A DNA stretch of 64,000 bases from Eulemur rufifrons (Eukaryota; Chordata; Mammalia; Primates; Lemuridae). The notes beneath the pieces were generated by a model, which was not told the DNA's origin, searched no databases, and was given only the letters and a program-made list of their open reading frames with translations. Shown one piece after another: positions 47,442-61,799 of this stretch (position 1 is its first letter; each line of letters starts with the position of its first letter). Location of the stretch: contig NC_091009.1 of NCBI RefSeq assembly GCF_041146395.1, positions 183,501-247,500 on the forward strand, given 5' to 3'. The translations under genes and the position numbers were made by a program.

Positions 47442-47635
47442 CTCAGACTTCTTGCTTTCTTAGAGTTTAGAAAGCCTGCAATCCTCCCATGCCATGTGGG
47501 AAAGGAGGCTCTACCACTGTGTCCTGCATGAAAACCACGGGCCCATACACAGAGTGTGATACAGTGGGTTCCCGGTGACAATCCCAGCCCCCTAACCTCG
47601 CCCCAGCTTAATGTAGACAGGGCCCGTGCGCTAAG
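47442..47635 (+). repeat. Island C, right block 1
   Basis: C island with ACACAGAGTGTGATACAG and a shortened GC-rich side (CCTCGCCCCAGC). It shares these features with the next C island at 50833, so those two form a subgroup. Confidence 0.88.
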
Positions 47636-48625
47636 CATAAACAATACCTTTAACAGATAACCCTAACCCTGAACATAGCACCTAACCCTGTTCCTATTTC
47701 TCCCCTTAACACGTAAACCTCACCGTGAGCCTAACTTTAACCTCTTATCCTAACGTTAATGCATAACCCATTTCCTGAGAACATCCCCTATCCAATAATT
47801 CTAACCCTATCTCCTAGTCATAACTGTAACACCTAATCCCTAACCCTAATTCTCAACCGCTAAGCCTAACCGTAACGCTGCCTACAACCCTAACACTGAC
47901 AGGAACCCTTACTTCTAACCCCAACGCTATGCCTAACAAAAGCCCTAACCCTTCACCGTCACCCTAATCCCTACGCATTACCCTAACCCTTAACCGTAAT
48001 CCTAATCCTAACCATTAAACCTAACCCTAGCTCTTAAAGCTAACCCTAAACCTTACCCTCACGACTAGACCTAACCCTGACACTAACCTAACACCTAACA
48101 CTAGCCATAACCCCTAAAGCTAACCCTAACCCTGAACCCTAAACCTAACCCTAACACTGATCCTTCACTATATCCCTAACCCCTAAGCCTAATCCTAACT
48201 GTTAACCCTCACCCTAACACTTAAACTGGACCATAACACTAAACATTAACCCTAACACTAAACTTTAACCCTAACCATAAGCCCAACACTTAACCCTAAT
48301 CCTATCCCTTAACCCTAAGCCTAACCCTAACCCCTAACCCTAAACCTAACCCTAACCCCAACCCTAACCCTTAATCTTGACCCTTACCATTAACCCTCAC
48401 ACTAACCCTAATCCTAATCTTTAACCATAAAGCTAACACTGAAGCCTAACCCTGTGTCAAACGCTAAACCCAAACCTTAACCCTAACCCTTAAACTTAAC
48501 CATAAACCTAACTGTAACTGTTAAACCTAACACTAACCTCTAACGCTAACCCTTAACCCTAAGACCCCACCTTAACACTAACCCTAACCCTAAACATTAT
48601 CATAATCCTACCCCTAAATCTAATT

Positions 48626-48820
48626 CTCGGACTTCTTGCTTTCTTAGAGTTTAGAAAGCCTAAAATCCTCCCATGCCATGAGTAAAAGGGGGCTCTGCAG
48701 CTCTCTCTTGCATGAAACCAGGAGCCCATACCTAGCGTATGATAGAGTGGGTTCCCGGGGACAATCCCATCCCCGTAACCCCAGCCCCCTGCCCAGTGCA
48801 GACAGAGCCAGTACGCTAAA
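48626..48820 (+). repeat. Island D, right block copy 2
   Basis: D island with a damaged core: GCAGCTCTCTCTTGCATG replaces CCACTGTGTCCTGCATG. It ends GTACGCTAAA. Confidence 0.85.
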
Positions 48821-49156
48821 TATAAACACTACCCCTAACAGATAACCCTCACCCTGAACATAGCACCTGACCCTGATCCTATTGCTCACCTTAAAACATA
48901 AACCTCCCCGTAACCCTAACTTATCCCCTTATCTTAATGATAATGCATAACACACTGAGAAGGAGCCCTATCCCATAATTCTAATCCTAACCCCTAGCCA
49001 TAACCGTAACACTTCATCCTTAATTCTAAAATGCCAACCCTAACCTTCACCCTACCAACAACCCTAACCCTAACCCTAATCCCTAACACTAAGCCCTCAC
49101 CCTATCACTAATCCTCATCCCTAAACCGTACCATAATACTAACTCTAAATCTAACT

Positions 49157-49347
49157 CTCAGACTTCTTGCTTTCTCAGAGTTTTGAAAGCCTACAATCCT
49201 ACTAAGCCATGCATGAAAGCCCGCTCTGCCACAGTGTCCTGCATGAAACCCAGAGGCCCATACACTGCGTACGATAGAGTGGGTTCCCAGCGACCATCAC
49301 AGACCCCTAACTTCGCCTCCTAGTGCATACAGGGCCTGTGCCCTAAG
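49157..49347 (+). repeat. Island A', right block
   Basis: A' with AGTTTTGAAAGCC, ACTAAGCCATGCATG and CGTACGATAGAGTGG. It is 531 bp after D and 964 bp before B, the same steps as in the 4.08 kb unit. Confidence 0.87.
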
Positions 49348-50120
49348 CACGAATCCTACCCCTCACCCATAACCCTAACCCGAAACATAACACCTGACCC
49401 TGATCCTACTGTCCACCTTAACACGTAAACCTCACCGTAACCCTAACTTTAACCCCTTATATTAACGATAATGCATGACACCCTGAGAACAAGCCCTATA
49501 GCGTAATTCTAACCCTAACTCCTAGCCATAACCGTAACACCTAATCCCTAATTCTGAAACGCCAACCCTAACCTTAATCCTACCAACAACACTAACACTA
49601 ACCCTAAACACTTACCCTAACCCTACACCTAAAAGTAACCCTAACCATTGATACTTAGTCATAACCCCTAAACCTTAACCCTAACCCTTCATGCTAATCC
49701 CAATCCTAACCATTAAACATAACCCTACTTAACTCCACCCCTAACCTATACCTTAATGCCTAGAGATCTAACCCCAACACTGACCTACAGTTAACACTAA
49801 CCCTAACCCCTGATCCTAACCTTAAACCTGAACTATAAAACTAACCCTTAACCCTAACCCTATCCCTAACCCCCTAACCTTAACCCTAAATGTTAAGCCT
49901 CACCCTAACACTTAACCCTGACTCTAAGCCTAAACTTTAACCCTAACACCTAACCCTAACGCTAACCCCAACCCTAAACCTAATCCTGGCCCCTGAACCC
50001 AGACTTAACACCTAACCCCTAACACTAACTCTAACCCTAACCACTAATCCCTAGCACCTGACCCTGACTCGAAACCTAATCCCTAACTCAAAACCCCTGA
50101 CCCCAAACCTATCCCTAATT

Positions 50121-50303
50121 CTCACACTAATTCCATTTCCAGAGTAAAGCAAGCCTACAATACAGCCATGCCATGTGTGAGATGAGGCTCCGCCTGAGTC
50201 CTGCATGTAGGTCCTCTACCAAGGCCCAGGGAATGATGTTGTGCTTTCGTGGTGACTCCGACCACACCCCTCTCACCGTAGATTAACCAGGTCCTGTGCC
50301 CTT
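50121..50303 (+). repeat. Island B, right block 2
   Basis: Canonical B. It reads CTAATTCCATTTCC in place of CTACTTCCATTCCC, and GTCCTCTACCAAGG. Confidence 0.88.
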
Positions 50304-50832
50304 AAACTGACCACTAAAGCTAAGCCCTACCACCAACCCTAACCCCTGACCCTGAACCTAAGCCCCGAGCCTAAAGCCCAACACTAACTCTAAACACTTA
50401 CCCTAAACCTAATCCCTAACCCTAATGCTAACCCCTAGAGGTAACCCTAACTGTGAACAGTGAACCTAACCCTACCTCTAACACAAACCCTAACACATAA
50501 CTCTAACCCGAAAACTAACCCTAACGCTTAACCCTGAACCTAAACCCTAACTCTAACCCTTAACCTTAACCTTAACCGTTAACTCTCATGCTAACCTTTA
50601 ATCCCAACACTAATCCTAATCTTCAACCCTAAACCTAACACAACCCTAACCATATACCAAACCCTAACCCCTCATCTTAACCCTATCTGCAAACCTCAAC
50701 ACTAAAACAAACTGTAATTGTTAAACCTAAGAGTAACCTTAAACCGTAACCCTAATCTGTAACCCTATCCTGTCACCATAACACTACACTTCATCCTGAA
50801 CCCTAACCATAATCCTAACCCTAAATCTAATT

Positions 50833-51026
50833 CTCAGACTTCTTGCTTTCTTAGAGTTTAGAAAGCCTGCAATCCTCCCATGCCATGAGGGAAAGGAGGC
50901 TCTACCACTGTGTCCTGCATGAAAACCACGGGCCCATACACAGAGTCCGATACAGCGGGTTCCCCGTGACAATGCCAGCCCCCTAACCTCCCCCCAGCTT
51001 CATGCAGACAGGGCCCGTGCGCTAAG
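50833..51026 (+). repeat. Island C, right block 2
   Basis: Same subgroup as 47442 (CACAGAGTCCGATACAGC, CCTCCCCCCAGC), with CCATGAGGGAAAGG. Confidence 0.88.
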
Positions 51027-52706
51027 CATAAACAATACCTTTAACAGATAACCCTAACCCTGAACATAGCACCTAACCCTGTTCCTATTTCTCCCCTTAA
51101 CACGTAAACCTCACCGTGAGCCTAATTTTAACCTCTTATCGTAACGTTAATACATAAACCATTCCCTGAGAACATCCCCTATCCAATAATTCTAACCCTA
51201 TCTCCTAGTCATAAATGTAACACCTAATCCCTAACCCTAATTCTCAACCGCTATGCCTAACCGTAACGCTGCCTAAAACCCTAACACTGACAGGAACCCT
51301 TAGTTCTAACCCCAACGCTATGCCTAACAAAAGCCCTAACCCTTCACCCTTCACCCTAACCACTACGCATTACCCGAACCCTTAACCGTAATGCTAATCC
51401 TAACCATTAAACATAACCCTGGCTCTTAAGCTAACCCTAAACCTTACCCTCACGACTAGACCTAACCCTGACACTAACCTAACACCTAACACTAACCAGA
51501 ACGCCTAAAGCTAACCCTGAACCCTATCCCTAACCCTAGCAGTAAACTTTAACCCTAAAACTAAGCCCAACCCATAACCCTAATCCTATCCTTTTACCCT
51601 AAAACTAACCCCTAAACCTAACCCCTATACCTAACCCTAACTCTAATCCCAATCCTAATTCTAAACATACCCCTTCATAAAACACTAACTCCTAACCGCT
51701 AACCCTAACACTAACCAAAAACCCTAATCACTAATCCCTAACCCTAACGCTTAACCTTTACCCTAACCGTTAACCCTCACCCTAATTCTTAACACTGACC
51801 CTAACCTTAACCTTTAACTCTAAGCCTAACCCTTAACCCTACAGTAAGGAAGACCCTTAATGCTAATGGGATCCCTTATCCCTAACCCTAACACTACAGC
51901 TAAAAATAACCCTAACCTTGGATCCTTAAACCTAACCCCTAACACTTACTTTAACCCCAAACCCTAACCCTAATCCTAAGCATTAAACCTAACCCTATCT
52001 CTTAACCCTAACCCTAGCCCTTACCCTAACGCCTAGATCTAACCCTAAATCTAATCTACCGCCTAATCCTAACCTTAAGCCTTAATGCTAATGCTAACCC
52101 TGAACCCTAAACCTACCTGTAACCCTTAACAGTAACCCTATCCGTGAATCTTAACCCTGACCCTAACCATTACCCGCACCCAAGCATTTAACCCTGACCC
52201 TAACCCTAATCCTTAATGATAACCCAAACACTAAACCCTAACCCTAAGCCCAACACTTAACCCTAATCCTATCCCTTAACCATAACCCTAATCCTAACCC
52301 TAATGCTAACCGCTAAACGTAACCCTAACCGTGAACAATAAACCTAACCCTAACCTCTAACACAAACCATAGCACATAACTCTAACCCTAAAACTAACCC
52401 TAACCCTAACCCTAACCCTAAACCCTAACTCTTAACCTTAAACCTAAGCATTAACTCTCACGCTAACCTTTAATCCTAACCCTAATCCTAATCTTCAACC
52501 CTAAACCTAACACTTAACCCTAACCCTGTACCAAACCCTAACCCCTCATCTTAACCCTAACCTTAAACCTCAACCCTAAACCAAAGTGTAACCGTTAAAT
52601 CTAAGAGTAACCTTTAACCCTAACCGTAATCCCTAAGCCTAAGCCCTCACCCTAACACTAAACTTCATCCTTAACCCTAACCATAACCCTAACCCTAAAT
52701 CTAATT

Positions 52707-52897
52707 CTCAGACTTCTTGCTTTCTTAGAGTTTAGAAAGCCTGCAATCCTCCCACGCCATGCGTGAAAGGAGGCTCTGCCACAGTGTCCTGCATGAAACC
52801 CAGAGGCCCATACACTGCGTGCGGTAGAGTGGGTTCCCAGCGACCATCACAGACACCTAACTTTGCCTCCTAGAGCATACAGGGCCCGTGCCCTAAG
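52707..52897 (+). repeat. Island A, right block (only canonical A here)
   Basis: Practically the same as the left-block A at 7120, with one clear change (CCTAGAGCATAC for CCTAGGGCATAC). No further A island follows to the window end. Confidence 0.9.
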
Positions 52898-53666
52898 CAT
52901 AAACCCTACCCCTCACCCATAAGCCTAACCCACAACATAACACCTAACCCTGATCCTACTGCTCACCTTAACAGGTAAACCTCACCATAACCCTAACTTT
53001 AACCCCATATCTTAACGTTAATGCATGACACCCTGAGAACAAGCCCTATACCGTCATTATAACCCTACCTCCTAGCTATAACCGTAACACCTAATCCCTA
53101 ATTCTGAAACGCCAACCCTAACCTTAACCCGACCAACAACACTAACACTAACGCTAACCCCTTACCCTAAACCTACGCCTAAAAGTAACCCTAACCGTGG
53201 ATCCATCGTCACAACCCCAAACCTAACCCTAACCCTTAACCTATTCCCAATCCTAACCATTAAACAGAACCCTAACTCTTAACCCTAACCCTAACCTTTA
53301 CCCTAATGCCTAGAGATCTAACCCCAACACTGACCTACAATTAACACTAACCCCAACCCCTAATGCTAACCTTAAACCTGAACCAAGCTCCTAACCCTTA
53401 ACCCTAACACTATCCCTAACCCCTAAGCCTAACCCCAACTGTTAACCCTCTAACCCTCACCCTGAATCCTAACCCTATCCCTTAACCCTTACCCCTAACC
53501 CTAACGCTAACTCCAACCCTAAACCTTACCCTGGCCCCCTAAACCAGACTTAACACCTTACCCCTAACACTAACTCTAACCCTAACCACTAATCCCTAGC
53601 ACCTAACCCTGACTCGAAACCTAACCCCTAACACGAAAAACCCTAACCCCAACCCCAACCCTAATT

Positions 53667-53848
53667 CTCACACTACTTCCATTCCCAGAGTGAAGCAAGC
53701 CTACAATACAGCCATGCCATGTGTGAGATGAGGCTCCGCCTGAGTCCTGCATGGAGGTCCTGTCCCTAGGCCCGGGAAAGATGTGGTGCTTTCGTGGTGA
53801 CTCCGACCGCACCCCTCTCACTGTAGATTAACCAGGTCCTGTGCCCTT
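53667..53848 (+). repeat. Island B, right block (last)
   Basis: B with GTCCCTAGGCCCGGGAAAG and GATGTGGTGC private variants. It is the last B before the array becomes C-only. Confidence 0.88.
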
Positions 53849-54303
53849 AAACTGACCGCTAAAGCTAAGCCCTACCACCAACGCTAACCCCTGACCCTGA
53901 ACCTAAGCCCCGAGCCTAAAGCCCAACATTAACTCTAGACCCTTACCCTATACCTAATCCCTAACCCTAATGCTAACTCCTAAACCCAACCCTAACCGTG
54001 AACAGTAAACCTAACCCTAACCCCTAACACAAACCATAGCACATAACTCTAACCCTAAATCTAATCCTAAGCCTAACCGTAAACCCTAACACTTAACATT
54101 AAACCTAAGCGTTAACTCTCACGCTAACCTTTAATCCTAACCCTAATCCTAATCTTCAAACCTAAACGTCTACCAAACCCTAACACCTCATCTTAACCCT
54201 AACCGTAAACCTCAACCCTAAACCGAACTGTAACCGTTAAACCTAAGAGTAACCTTTAACCCTAACCCTAATCCCTAACCTTAAGCCCTCACCCTAACAC
54301 TAA

Positions 54304-56167
54304 ACTTCATCCTTAACCCTAACCAGAATCTTAACCCTAAATCTAAATCTCAGACTTCTTGCTTTCTTAGAGTTTAGAAAGCCTGCAATCCTCCCATGCC
54401 ATGCGTGAAAGGAGGCTCTACCACTGTGTCCTGCATGAAACCCACGGGCCCATACCCAGAGTATGATAGAGTGGGTTCCCAGGTACAATCCCAGCCCCAT
54501 AAACTCCCCCCGCCCGCCTAATGCAGACAGGGCATGTGCGCTAAGCATAAACAATACCTTTAACAGATAAACCTAACCCTGAACATAACACCCAACCCTG
54601 TTCCTATTTCTCCCCTTAACACGTAAACCTCACCATGATCCTAACTTTAACCTATTATCCTAACGTTAATGCATAACCCATTCCCTGAGAACAACCCCTA
54701 TCCCATAATTCTAACCCTATCTCCTAGTCATCACTGTTACACCTAATCCCTAACCCTAATTCTAAACCACTAACCCTAACCGGAACCCTACCTACAACCC
54801 TAACACTGACAGTAACCCTTACTTCTAACCCCAACGCTATGCCTAACAAAAACCCTAACCCTTCACCCAAACCCCTAAGCCTTACGCTAACCCTTAACCC
54901 TAATCCTAATCCTAACCATTAAACCTAACCCTAGCTCTTAAAGATAACCCTAAACCTTACCCTCACGACTAGACCTAACCCTGACACTAACCTAACACCT
55001 AACCCTAACCAGAACCCCTAAAGCTAATCCTGAACCCTATCCCTAACCCTAGCAGTAAACTTTAACCCTAAACCTAAGCCCAACCCGTAACCCTAATCCT
55101 ATCCTTTTACCCTAAAACTAACCCCTAAACCTAACCCCTATACCTCACCCTAACTCTAACCCCAGTCCTAATTGTAACCATACCCCTTCATAAAACACTA
55201 ACTCCTAACTGCTAACCCTAACACTAACCAAAAACCCTAATCACTAATCCCTAACCTTAACGCTTACCCTTTACCCTAACCGTTAACCCTCACCCTAAAT
55301 CTTAACACTGACCCTAACCTTAACCTTTAACTCTAAGCCTAACCCTTAACCCTACAGTAAGGAAGACCCTTAATACTAATGGGATCCCTTATCCCTAACC
55401 CTAACACTACAGCTAAAAATAACCCTAACCTTTGATCCTTAAACCTAACCCCTATAACTTACTTTAACCCCAAACCCTAACCCTAATCCTAAGCATTAAA
55501 CCTAACCCTATCTCTTAACCCTAACGCTAGCCCTTACCCTAACGCCTAGATCTAACCCTAAATCTAACCTACCGCCTAATCCTAACCTTAAGCCCTAATT
55601 CTAACTCTAACCCTGAACCCTAAACCTACCCGTAACCCTTAACACTAACCCTATATGTGAACCTTAACCCTGACCCTAACCATTACCCGCACCCAAGCAT
55701 TTAACCCTGACCCTACCCCTAATCATTAATGATAAACCTAACACTAAACCCTAACCCTAAGCCAACACTTAACCCTAATCCTATCCCTTAACCCTAACCC
55801 TAACCCTAACCCTAATGCTAACCCCTAAACGTAACCCTAACCGTCACCAGTAAACCTAACCCTAACCTCTAACACAAACCACAGCACATAACTCTAACCC
55901 TAAAACTAACCCTAGCCCTAACCCTAAACCCTAACTCTTAACCTTAATCCTAAGCGTTAACTCTCACGCTAACCTTTAATCCTAAACCTAATCCTTATCT
56001 TCAACCCTAAACCTAACACTTAACCCTAAACCTGTACCAAACCCTAACCCTTCATCTTAACCCTAACCGTAAACCTCAACCTGAAACCAAAGTGTAACCG
56101 TTAAACCTAAGAGTAACCTTTAACCCTAACCCTAATCCCTAACCCTAAGCCCTCACCCTAACCCTAA
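54304..56167 (-). repeat. 1.88 kb higher-order unit, copy 1 (1864 bp)
   Basis: Contains one island C (54349-54545) and the island-free interval with the mini-island at 55354, then returns directly to C. This equals the 3.54 kb unit with the A-to-C segment (A, B and about 1.66 kb) removed. The island C copy has CTAAATCTCAGAC and CAGGGCATGTGCG as private variants. Confidence 0.9.
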
Positions 56168-58045
56168 AGTTCATCCTTAACCCTAAACATAATCCTAACC
56201 CTAAATCTAATTCTCAGACTTCTTGCTTTCTTAGAGTTTTGAAAGCCTGCAATCCTCCCATGCCATGTGTGAAAGGAGGCTCTACCACTGTGTCCTGCAT
56301 GAAACCCACGGTCCCATACCCAGAGTATGATAGAGTGGGTTCCCGGGTACAATCCCAGCCCCCTAAACTCCCCCCGCCTGCCTAATGCAGACAGGGCCCG
56401 TGCGCTAAGCATAAACAATACCTTCAACAGATAACCCTAACCCTGAACATAACACCCAACCCTGTTCCTATTTCTCCCCTTAACACGTAAACCTCACCGT
56501 GCGCCTAACTTTAACCTCTTATCCTAACGTAAATGCATAACCCATTTCCTGAGAACAACCCCTATTCCACAATTCTAACCCTATCTCCTAGTCATCACTG
56601 TGACACCTAATCCCTAACCCTAATTCTAAACCGCTAACTCTAACTGTAACCCAACCTACATCATTAACACTGACAGTAAACCTTACTTCTAACCCCAAAG
56701 CTATGCCTAACAAAAACCCTAACCCTTGACCCTAACCCTTCACCATTACCCCTAAGCCTTACCCTAACCCTTAACCCTAATCCTAATCCTAACCATTAAA
56801 CCTAACCCTAGCTCTTAAAGCTAACCCTAAACCTTACCCTCACGACTGGACCTAACCCTGACACTAACCTAACACCTAACCCTAACCAGAACCCCTAAAG
56901 CTAACCCTGAACCCTATCCCTAACTCTAGCAGTAAACTTTAACCCTAAACCTAAGCCCAACCCGTAACACTAATCCTATCCTTTTACCCTAAAACTAACC
57001 CCTAAACCTAACCCCTATACCTAACCCTAACTCTAACCCCAATCCTAATTCTAACCATACCCCTTCATAAAACACTAACTCCTAACCGCTAACCCTAACA
57101 CTAACCAAAAACCCGAATCACTAATCCCTAACCCTAACGCTTAACCTTTACCCTAACCGTTAACCCTCACCCTAAATCTTAACACTGACCCTAACCTTAA
57201 CCTTTAACTCTAAGCCTAACCCTTAACCCTACAGTAAGGAAGACCCTTAATGCTAATGGGATCCCTTATCCCTAACCCTAACACTACAGCTAAAAATAAC
57301 CCTAACCTTTGATCCTTAAACCTATCCCCTAACACTTACTTTAACTTCAAACCCTAACCCTAATCCTAAGCATTAAACCTAACCCTATCTCTTAACCCTA
57401 ATGCTAGCCCTTAACCTAACGCCTAGATCTAACCCTAAATCTAACCTACCGCCTAATCCTAACCTTAAGCCCTAATGCTAACTCTAACCCTGAACCCTAA
57501 ACCTACCCGTAACCCTTAACACTAACCCTATCCGTGAACCTTAACCCTGACCCTAACCATTACCCGCACCCAAGCATTTAACCCTGACCCTACCCCTAAT
57601 CATTAATGATAACCCTAACACTAAACCCTAACCCTAAGCCCAACACTTAACCCCAATCCTATCCCTTAACCCTAACCCTAACCCTAATGCTAACCCCTAA
57701 ACGTAACCCTAACCGTCACCAGTAAACCTAACCCTAACCTTTAACACAAACCATAGCACATAACTCTAACTCTAAAACTAACCCTAACCCTAAACCTAAC
57801 CCTAAACCCTAACTCTTAACCTTAACACTAAGCATTAACTCTCACGCTAACCTTTAATCCTAATCCTAATCCTAATCTTCAACCCTAAACCTAACACTTA
57901 ACCCTAACCCTGTGCCTAACCCTAACCCCTCATCTTAACCCTAACCGTAAACCTCAACCCGAAACCAAAGTGTAACCGTTAAACCTAAGAGTAACCTTTA
58001 ACCCTAACCCTAATCCCTAACCCTAAGCCCTCACCCTAACACTAA
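56168..58045 (-). repeat. 1.88 kb higher-order unit, copy 2 (1878 bp)
   Basis: Island C is at 56213-56409 (AGTTTTGAAAGCC, CATGTGTG, CACGGTCCCATAC). The unit includes four tandem perfect CCCTAA units at 55790-55815 just upstream and the mini-island at 57231. The open frame over C is extended to 87 codons by a changed start region. Confidence 0.9.
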
Positions 58046-59917
58046 ACTTCATCCTTCACCCTAACCATAATCCTAACCCTAAATCTAATTCTCAGACTTC
58101 TTGCTTTCTTAGAGTTTAGAAAGCCTGCAATCCGCCCATGCCATGCGTGAAAGGAGGCTCTACCACTGTGTCCTGCATGAAACCCACGGGCCCATACCCA
58201 GAGTATGATAGAGTGGGTTCCCGGGTACAATCCCAGCCCCCTAAACTCCCCCTGCCCGCCTAATGCAGACAGGGCCCGTGCGCTAAGCATAAACAATACC
58301 TTTAACAGATAACCCTAACCCTGAACATAACACCCAACCCTGTTCCTCTTTCTCCCCTTAACACGTAAACCTCACTGTGCGCCTAACTTTAACCTCTTAT
58401 CCTAACGTTAATGCATAACCCATTTCCTGAGAACAACCCCTATCCCATAATTCTTACCCTATCTCCTAGTCATCACTGTGACACCTAATCCCTAACCCCA
58501 ATTCTAAACCACTAACCCTAACCGTAACCCTACCTACAACCCTAACACTGACAGTAACCCTTACTTCTAACCCCAACGCTATGCCTAACAAAAACCCTAA
58601 CCCTTGACCCTAACCCTTCACCCTAACCCCTAAGCCTTACCCTAACCCTTAACCCTAATCCTAATCCTAATCATTAAACCTAACCCTAGCTCTTAAAGCT
58701 AAGCCTAAACATTACCCTCACGACTAGACCTAACTCTGACACTAACCTAACACCTAACCCTAACCAGAATCGCTAAAGCTAACCCTGAACCCTATCCCTA
58801 ACCCTAGCAGTAAACTTTAACCCTAAACCTAAGCCCAACTCGTAACCCTAATCCTATCCTTTTACCCTAAAACTAACCCCTAAACCTAACCCCTATACCT
58901 CACCCTAACTCTAACCCCAATCCTAATTCTAACCATACCCCTTCATAAAACACTAACTCCTAACCGCTAACCCTTACACTAACCAAAAACCCTAATCACT
59001 AATCCCTAACCCTAACGCTTAACCTTTACCCTAACCGTTAACCCTCACCCTAAATCTTAACACTGACCCTAACCTTCACCTTTAACTCTAAGCCTAACCC
59101 TTAACCCTACAGTAAGGAAGACCCTTAATGCTAATGGGATCCCTTATCCCTAACCCTAACACTACAGCTAAAAATAACCCTAACCTTGGATCCTTAAACC
59201 TAACCCCTAACACTTACTTTAACTCCAAACCCTAACCCTAATCCTAAGCATTAAACCTAACCCTATCTCTTAACCCTAACGCTAGCCCTTACCCTAATGC
59301 CTAGATCTAACACTAAATCTAACCTACCGCCTAATCCTAACCTTAAGCCCTAATGCTAACTCTCACCCTGAACCCTAAACCTACCCGTAACCCTTAACAC
59401 TAACCCTATTCGTGAACCTTAACCCTGACCCTAACCATTACCTGCACCCAAGCATTTAACCCTGACCCTAATCCTAATCCTTAATGATAACCCTAAAACT
59501 AAACCCTAACCCTAAGCCGAACACTTAACCCTAATCCTATCCCTTAACCCTAACCCTAATGCTAACCCCTAAACCTAACCCTCACCGTGACCAGTAAACC
59601 TAACCCTAACCTCTAAGACAAACCATAGCACATAACTCTAACCCTAAAACTAACCCTAACCCTAACCCTAACCCTAAACCCTAACACTAAACCTTAACCC
59701 TAAGCGTTAACTCTCACGCTAACCTTTAATCCTAACCCTAAACCTAATCTTCTACCCTAAACCTAACACTTAACCTTAACCCTGTAACTAACCCTAACCC
59801 CTCATCTTAACCCTAACCGTAAACCTCAACCCAAAACCAAAGTGTAACCGTTAAACCTAACAGTAACCTTTAACCCTAACCCGAATCCGTAACCCTAAGC
59901 CCTCACCCTAACACTAA
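58046..59917 (-). repeat. 1.88 kb higher-order unit, copy 3 (1872 bp)
   Basis: Island C is at 58091-58287 (GCAATCCGCCC, CCCCCTGCCCGCC) and the mini-island at 59109. It shares TCCTTCACCC before island C with the next unit's TCGTTCACCC, suggesting adjacent units are most alike. Confidence 0.9.
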
Positions 59918-61799
59918 ACTTCATCGTTCACCCTAACCATAATCCTAACCCTAAATCTAATTCTCAGACTTCTTGCTTTCTTACAGTTTAGAAAGCCTGC
60001 AATCCTCCCATGCCATGCGTGAAAGGAGGCTCTACCACTGTGTCCAGCATGAATCCCACGGGCCCATACCCAGAGTATGATAGAGTGGGTTCCTGGGTAC
60101 AATCCCAGCCCCCTAAACTCCCCCCGCCCGCCTAATGCAGACAGGGCCCGTGCGCTAAGCATAAACAATACCTTTAACAGATAACCCTAACCCTGAACGT
60201 AACACCCAACCCTGTTCCTATTTCTCCCCTTAACACGTAAACCTCACCGTGCGCCAACTTTAACTTCTTATCCTAACGTTAATGCATAACCCATTTCCTG
60301 AGAGCAACCCCTATCCCATAATTTTAACCCTATATCCTAGTCATCACTGTGACTCCTAATCCCTAACCCTAATTCTAAACCGCTAACCCTAACCGTAACC
60401 ATACCTACAACCCTAACACTGACAGTAACCCTTACTTCTAACCCCAACGCTATGCCTAACAAAAACCCTAACCCTTGACCCTAACCCTTCACCCTAACCC
60501 CTAAGCCTTACCCTAACCCTTAACCCTAATCCTAATCCTAACCATTAAACCTAACCCTAGCTCTTAAAGCTAACCCTAAACCTTACCCTCATGACTAGAC
60601 CTAAGCCTGACACTAACCTAACACCTAAACCTAACCAGAACCCCTAAAGCTAACCCTGAAACCTATCCCTAACCCTAGCAGTAAACTTTAACCCTAAACC
60701 TAAGCCCAACCCGTAACCCTAATCCTATCCTTTTACCCTAAAACTAACCCCTAAAACTAACCCCTATACCTCAACCTAACTCTAACCCCAATCTTAATTC
60801 TAACCATACCCCTTCATAAAACACTAACTCCTAACCGCTAACCCTAACACTAACCAAAAACCCTAATTCTAATCCCTAACCCTAACGCTTAGCCTTTACC
60901 CTAACCGTTAACCCTCACCCTAAATCTTAACACTGACCCTAACCTTAACCTTTAACTCTAAGCCTAACCCTTAACCCTACAGTAAGGAAGACCCTTAATG
61001 CTAATGGGATCCCTTATCCCTAACCCTAACACTACAGCTAAAAATAACCCTAACCTTTGATCCTTAAACCTAACCCCTAACACTTACTTTAACCCCAAAC
61101 CCTAACCCAAATCCTAAGCATTAAACCTAACCCTATCACTTAACCCTAACGCTAGCCCTTACCCTAACGCCTAGATCTAACCCTAAATCTAACCTACCGC
61201 CTAATCCTAACCTTAAGCCCTAATGCTAACTCTAACCCTGAACCCTAAACCTACCCGTAACCCTTAACACTAACCGTATCCGTGAACCTTAACCCTGACC
61301 CTAACCATTACCCGCACCCAAGCATTTAACCCTGACCCTATCCCTAATCCTTAATGATAACCCTAACACTAAACCCTAACCCTAAGCCCAACAGTTAACC
61401 CTAATCCTATCCCTTAAGCCTAACCCTAACCCTAACCCTAATGCTAACCCCTAAACGTAACCCTCACCGTGACCAGTAAACCTAACCCTAACCTCTAACA
61501 CAAACCATAGCACATAACTCTAACCCTAAAACGAAACCTAACCCTAAACCTAACCCTAAACCCTAACACTTAACCTTAACCCTAAGCGTTAACTCTCACG
61601 CTAACCTTTAATCCTAACCCTAATCCTAATCTTCAACCCTAAACCTAACACTTAACCCTAACCCTGTACCAAACCCTAACCCCTCATCTTAACCCTAACC
61701 GTAAACCTCAACCCTAAACCAAAGTGTAACCGTTAAACCTAAGAGTAACCTTTAACCCTAACCCTAATCCCTAACCCTAAGCCCTCACCCTAACACTAA
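59918..61799 (-). repeat. 1.88 kb higher-order unit, copy 4 (1882 bp)
   Basis: Island C is at 59963-60159, with TTACAGTTTAG in place of TTAGAGTTTAG (shared with copy 5) and GTCCAGCATGAATCCC in the core. The mini-island is at 60979. Confidence 0.9.

Larger units (their letters stand above)
47397..50787 (-). repeat. 3.39 kb higher-order unit (C-D-A'-B)
   Basis: The B-to-B (46729 to 50121) and C-to-C (47442 to 50833) distances agree at 3391-3392 bp. The C-to-D step is only 1184 bp against about 1.77-1.81 kb elsewhere, so about 0.6 kb of the island-free interval is absent. Confidence 0.83.
50788..54303 (-). repeat. 3.52 kb higher-order unit in the right block (C-A-B)
   Basis: From about 51.5 kb this unit matches the left-block units nearly throughout, including the mini-island at 51841, the 52394 telomeric run, and islands A and B. 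It bridges the irregular part and the 1.88 kb array. Confidence 0.87.
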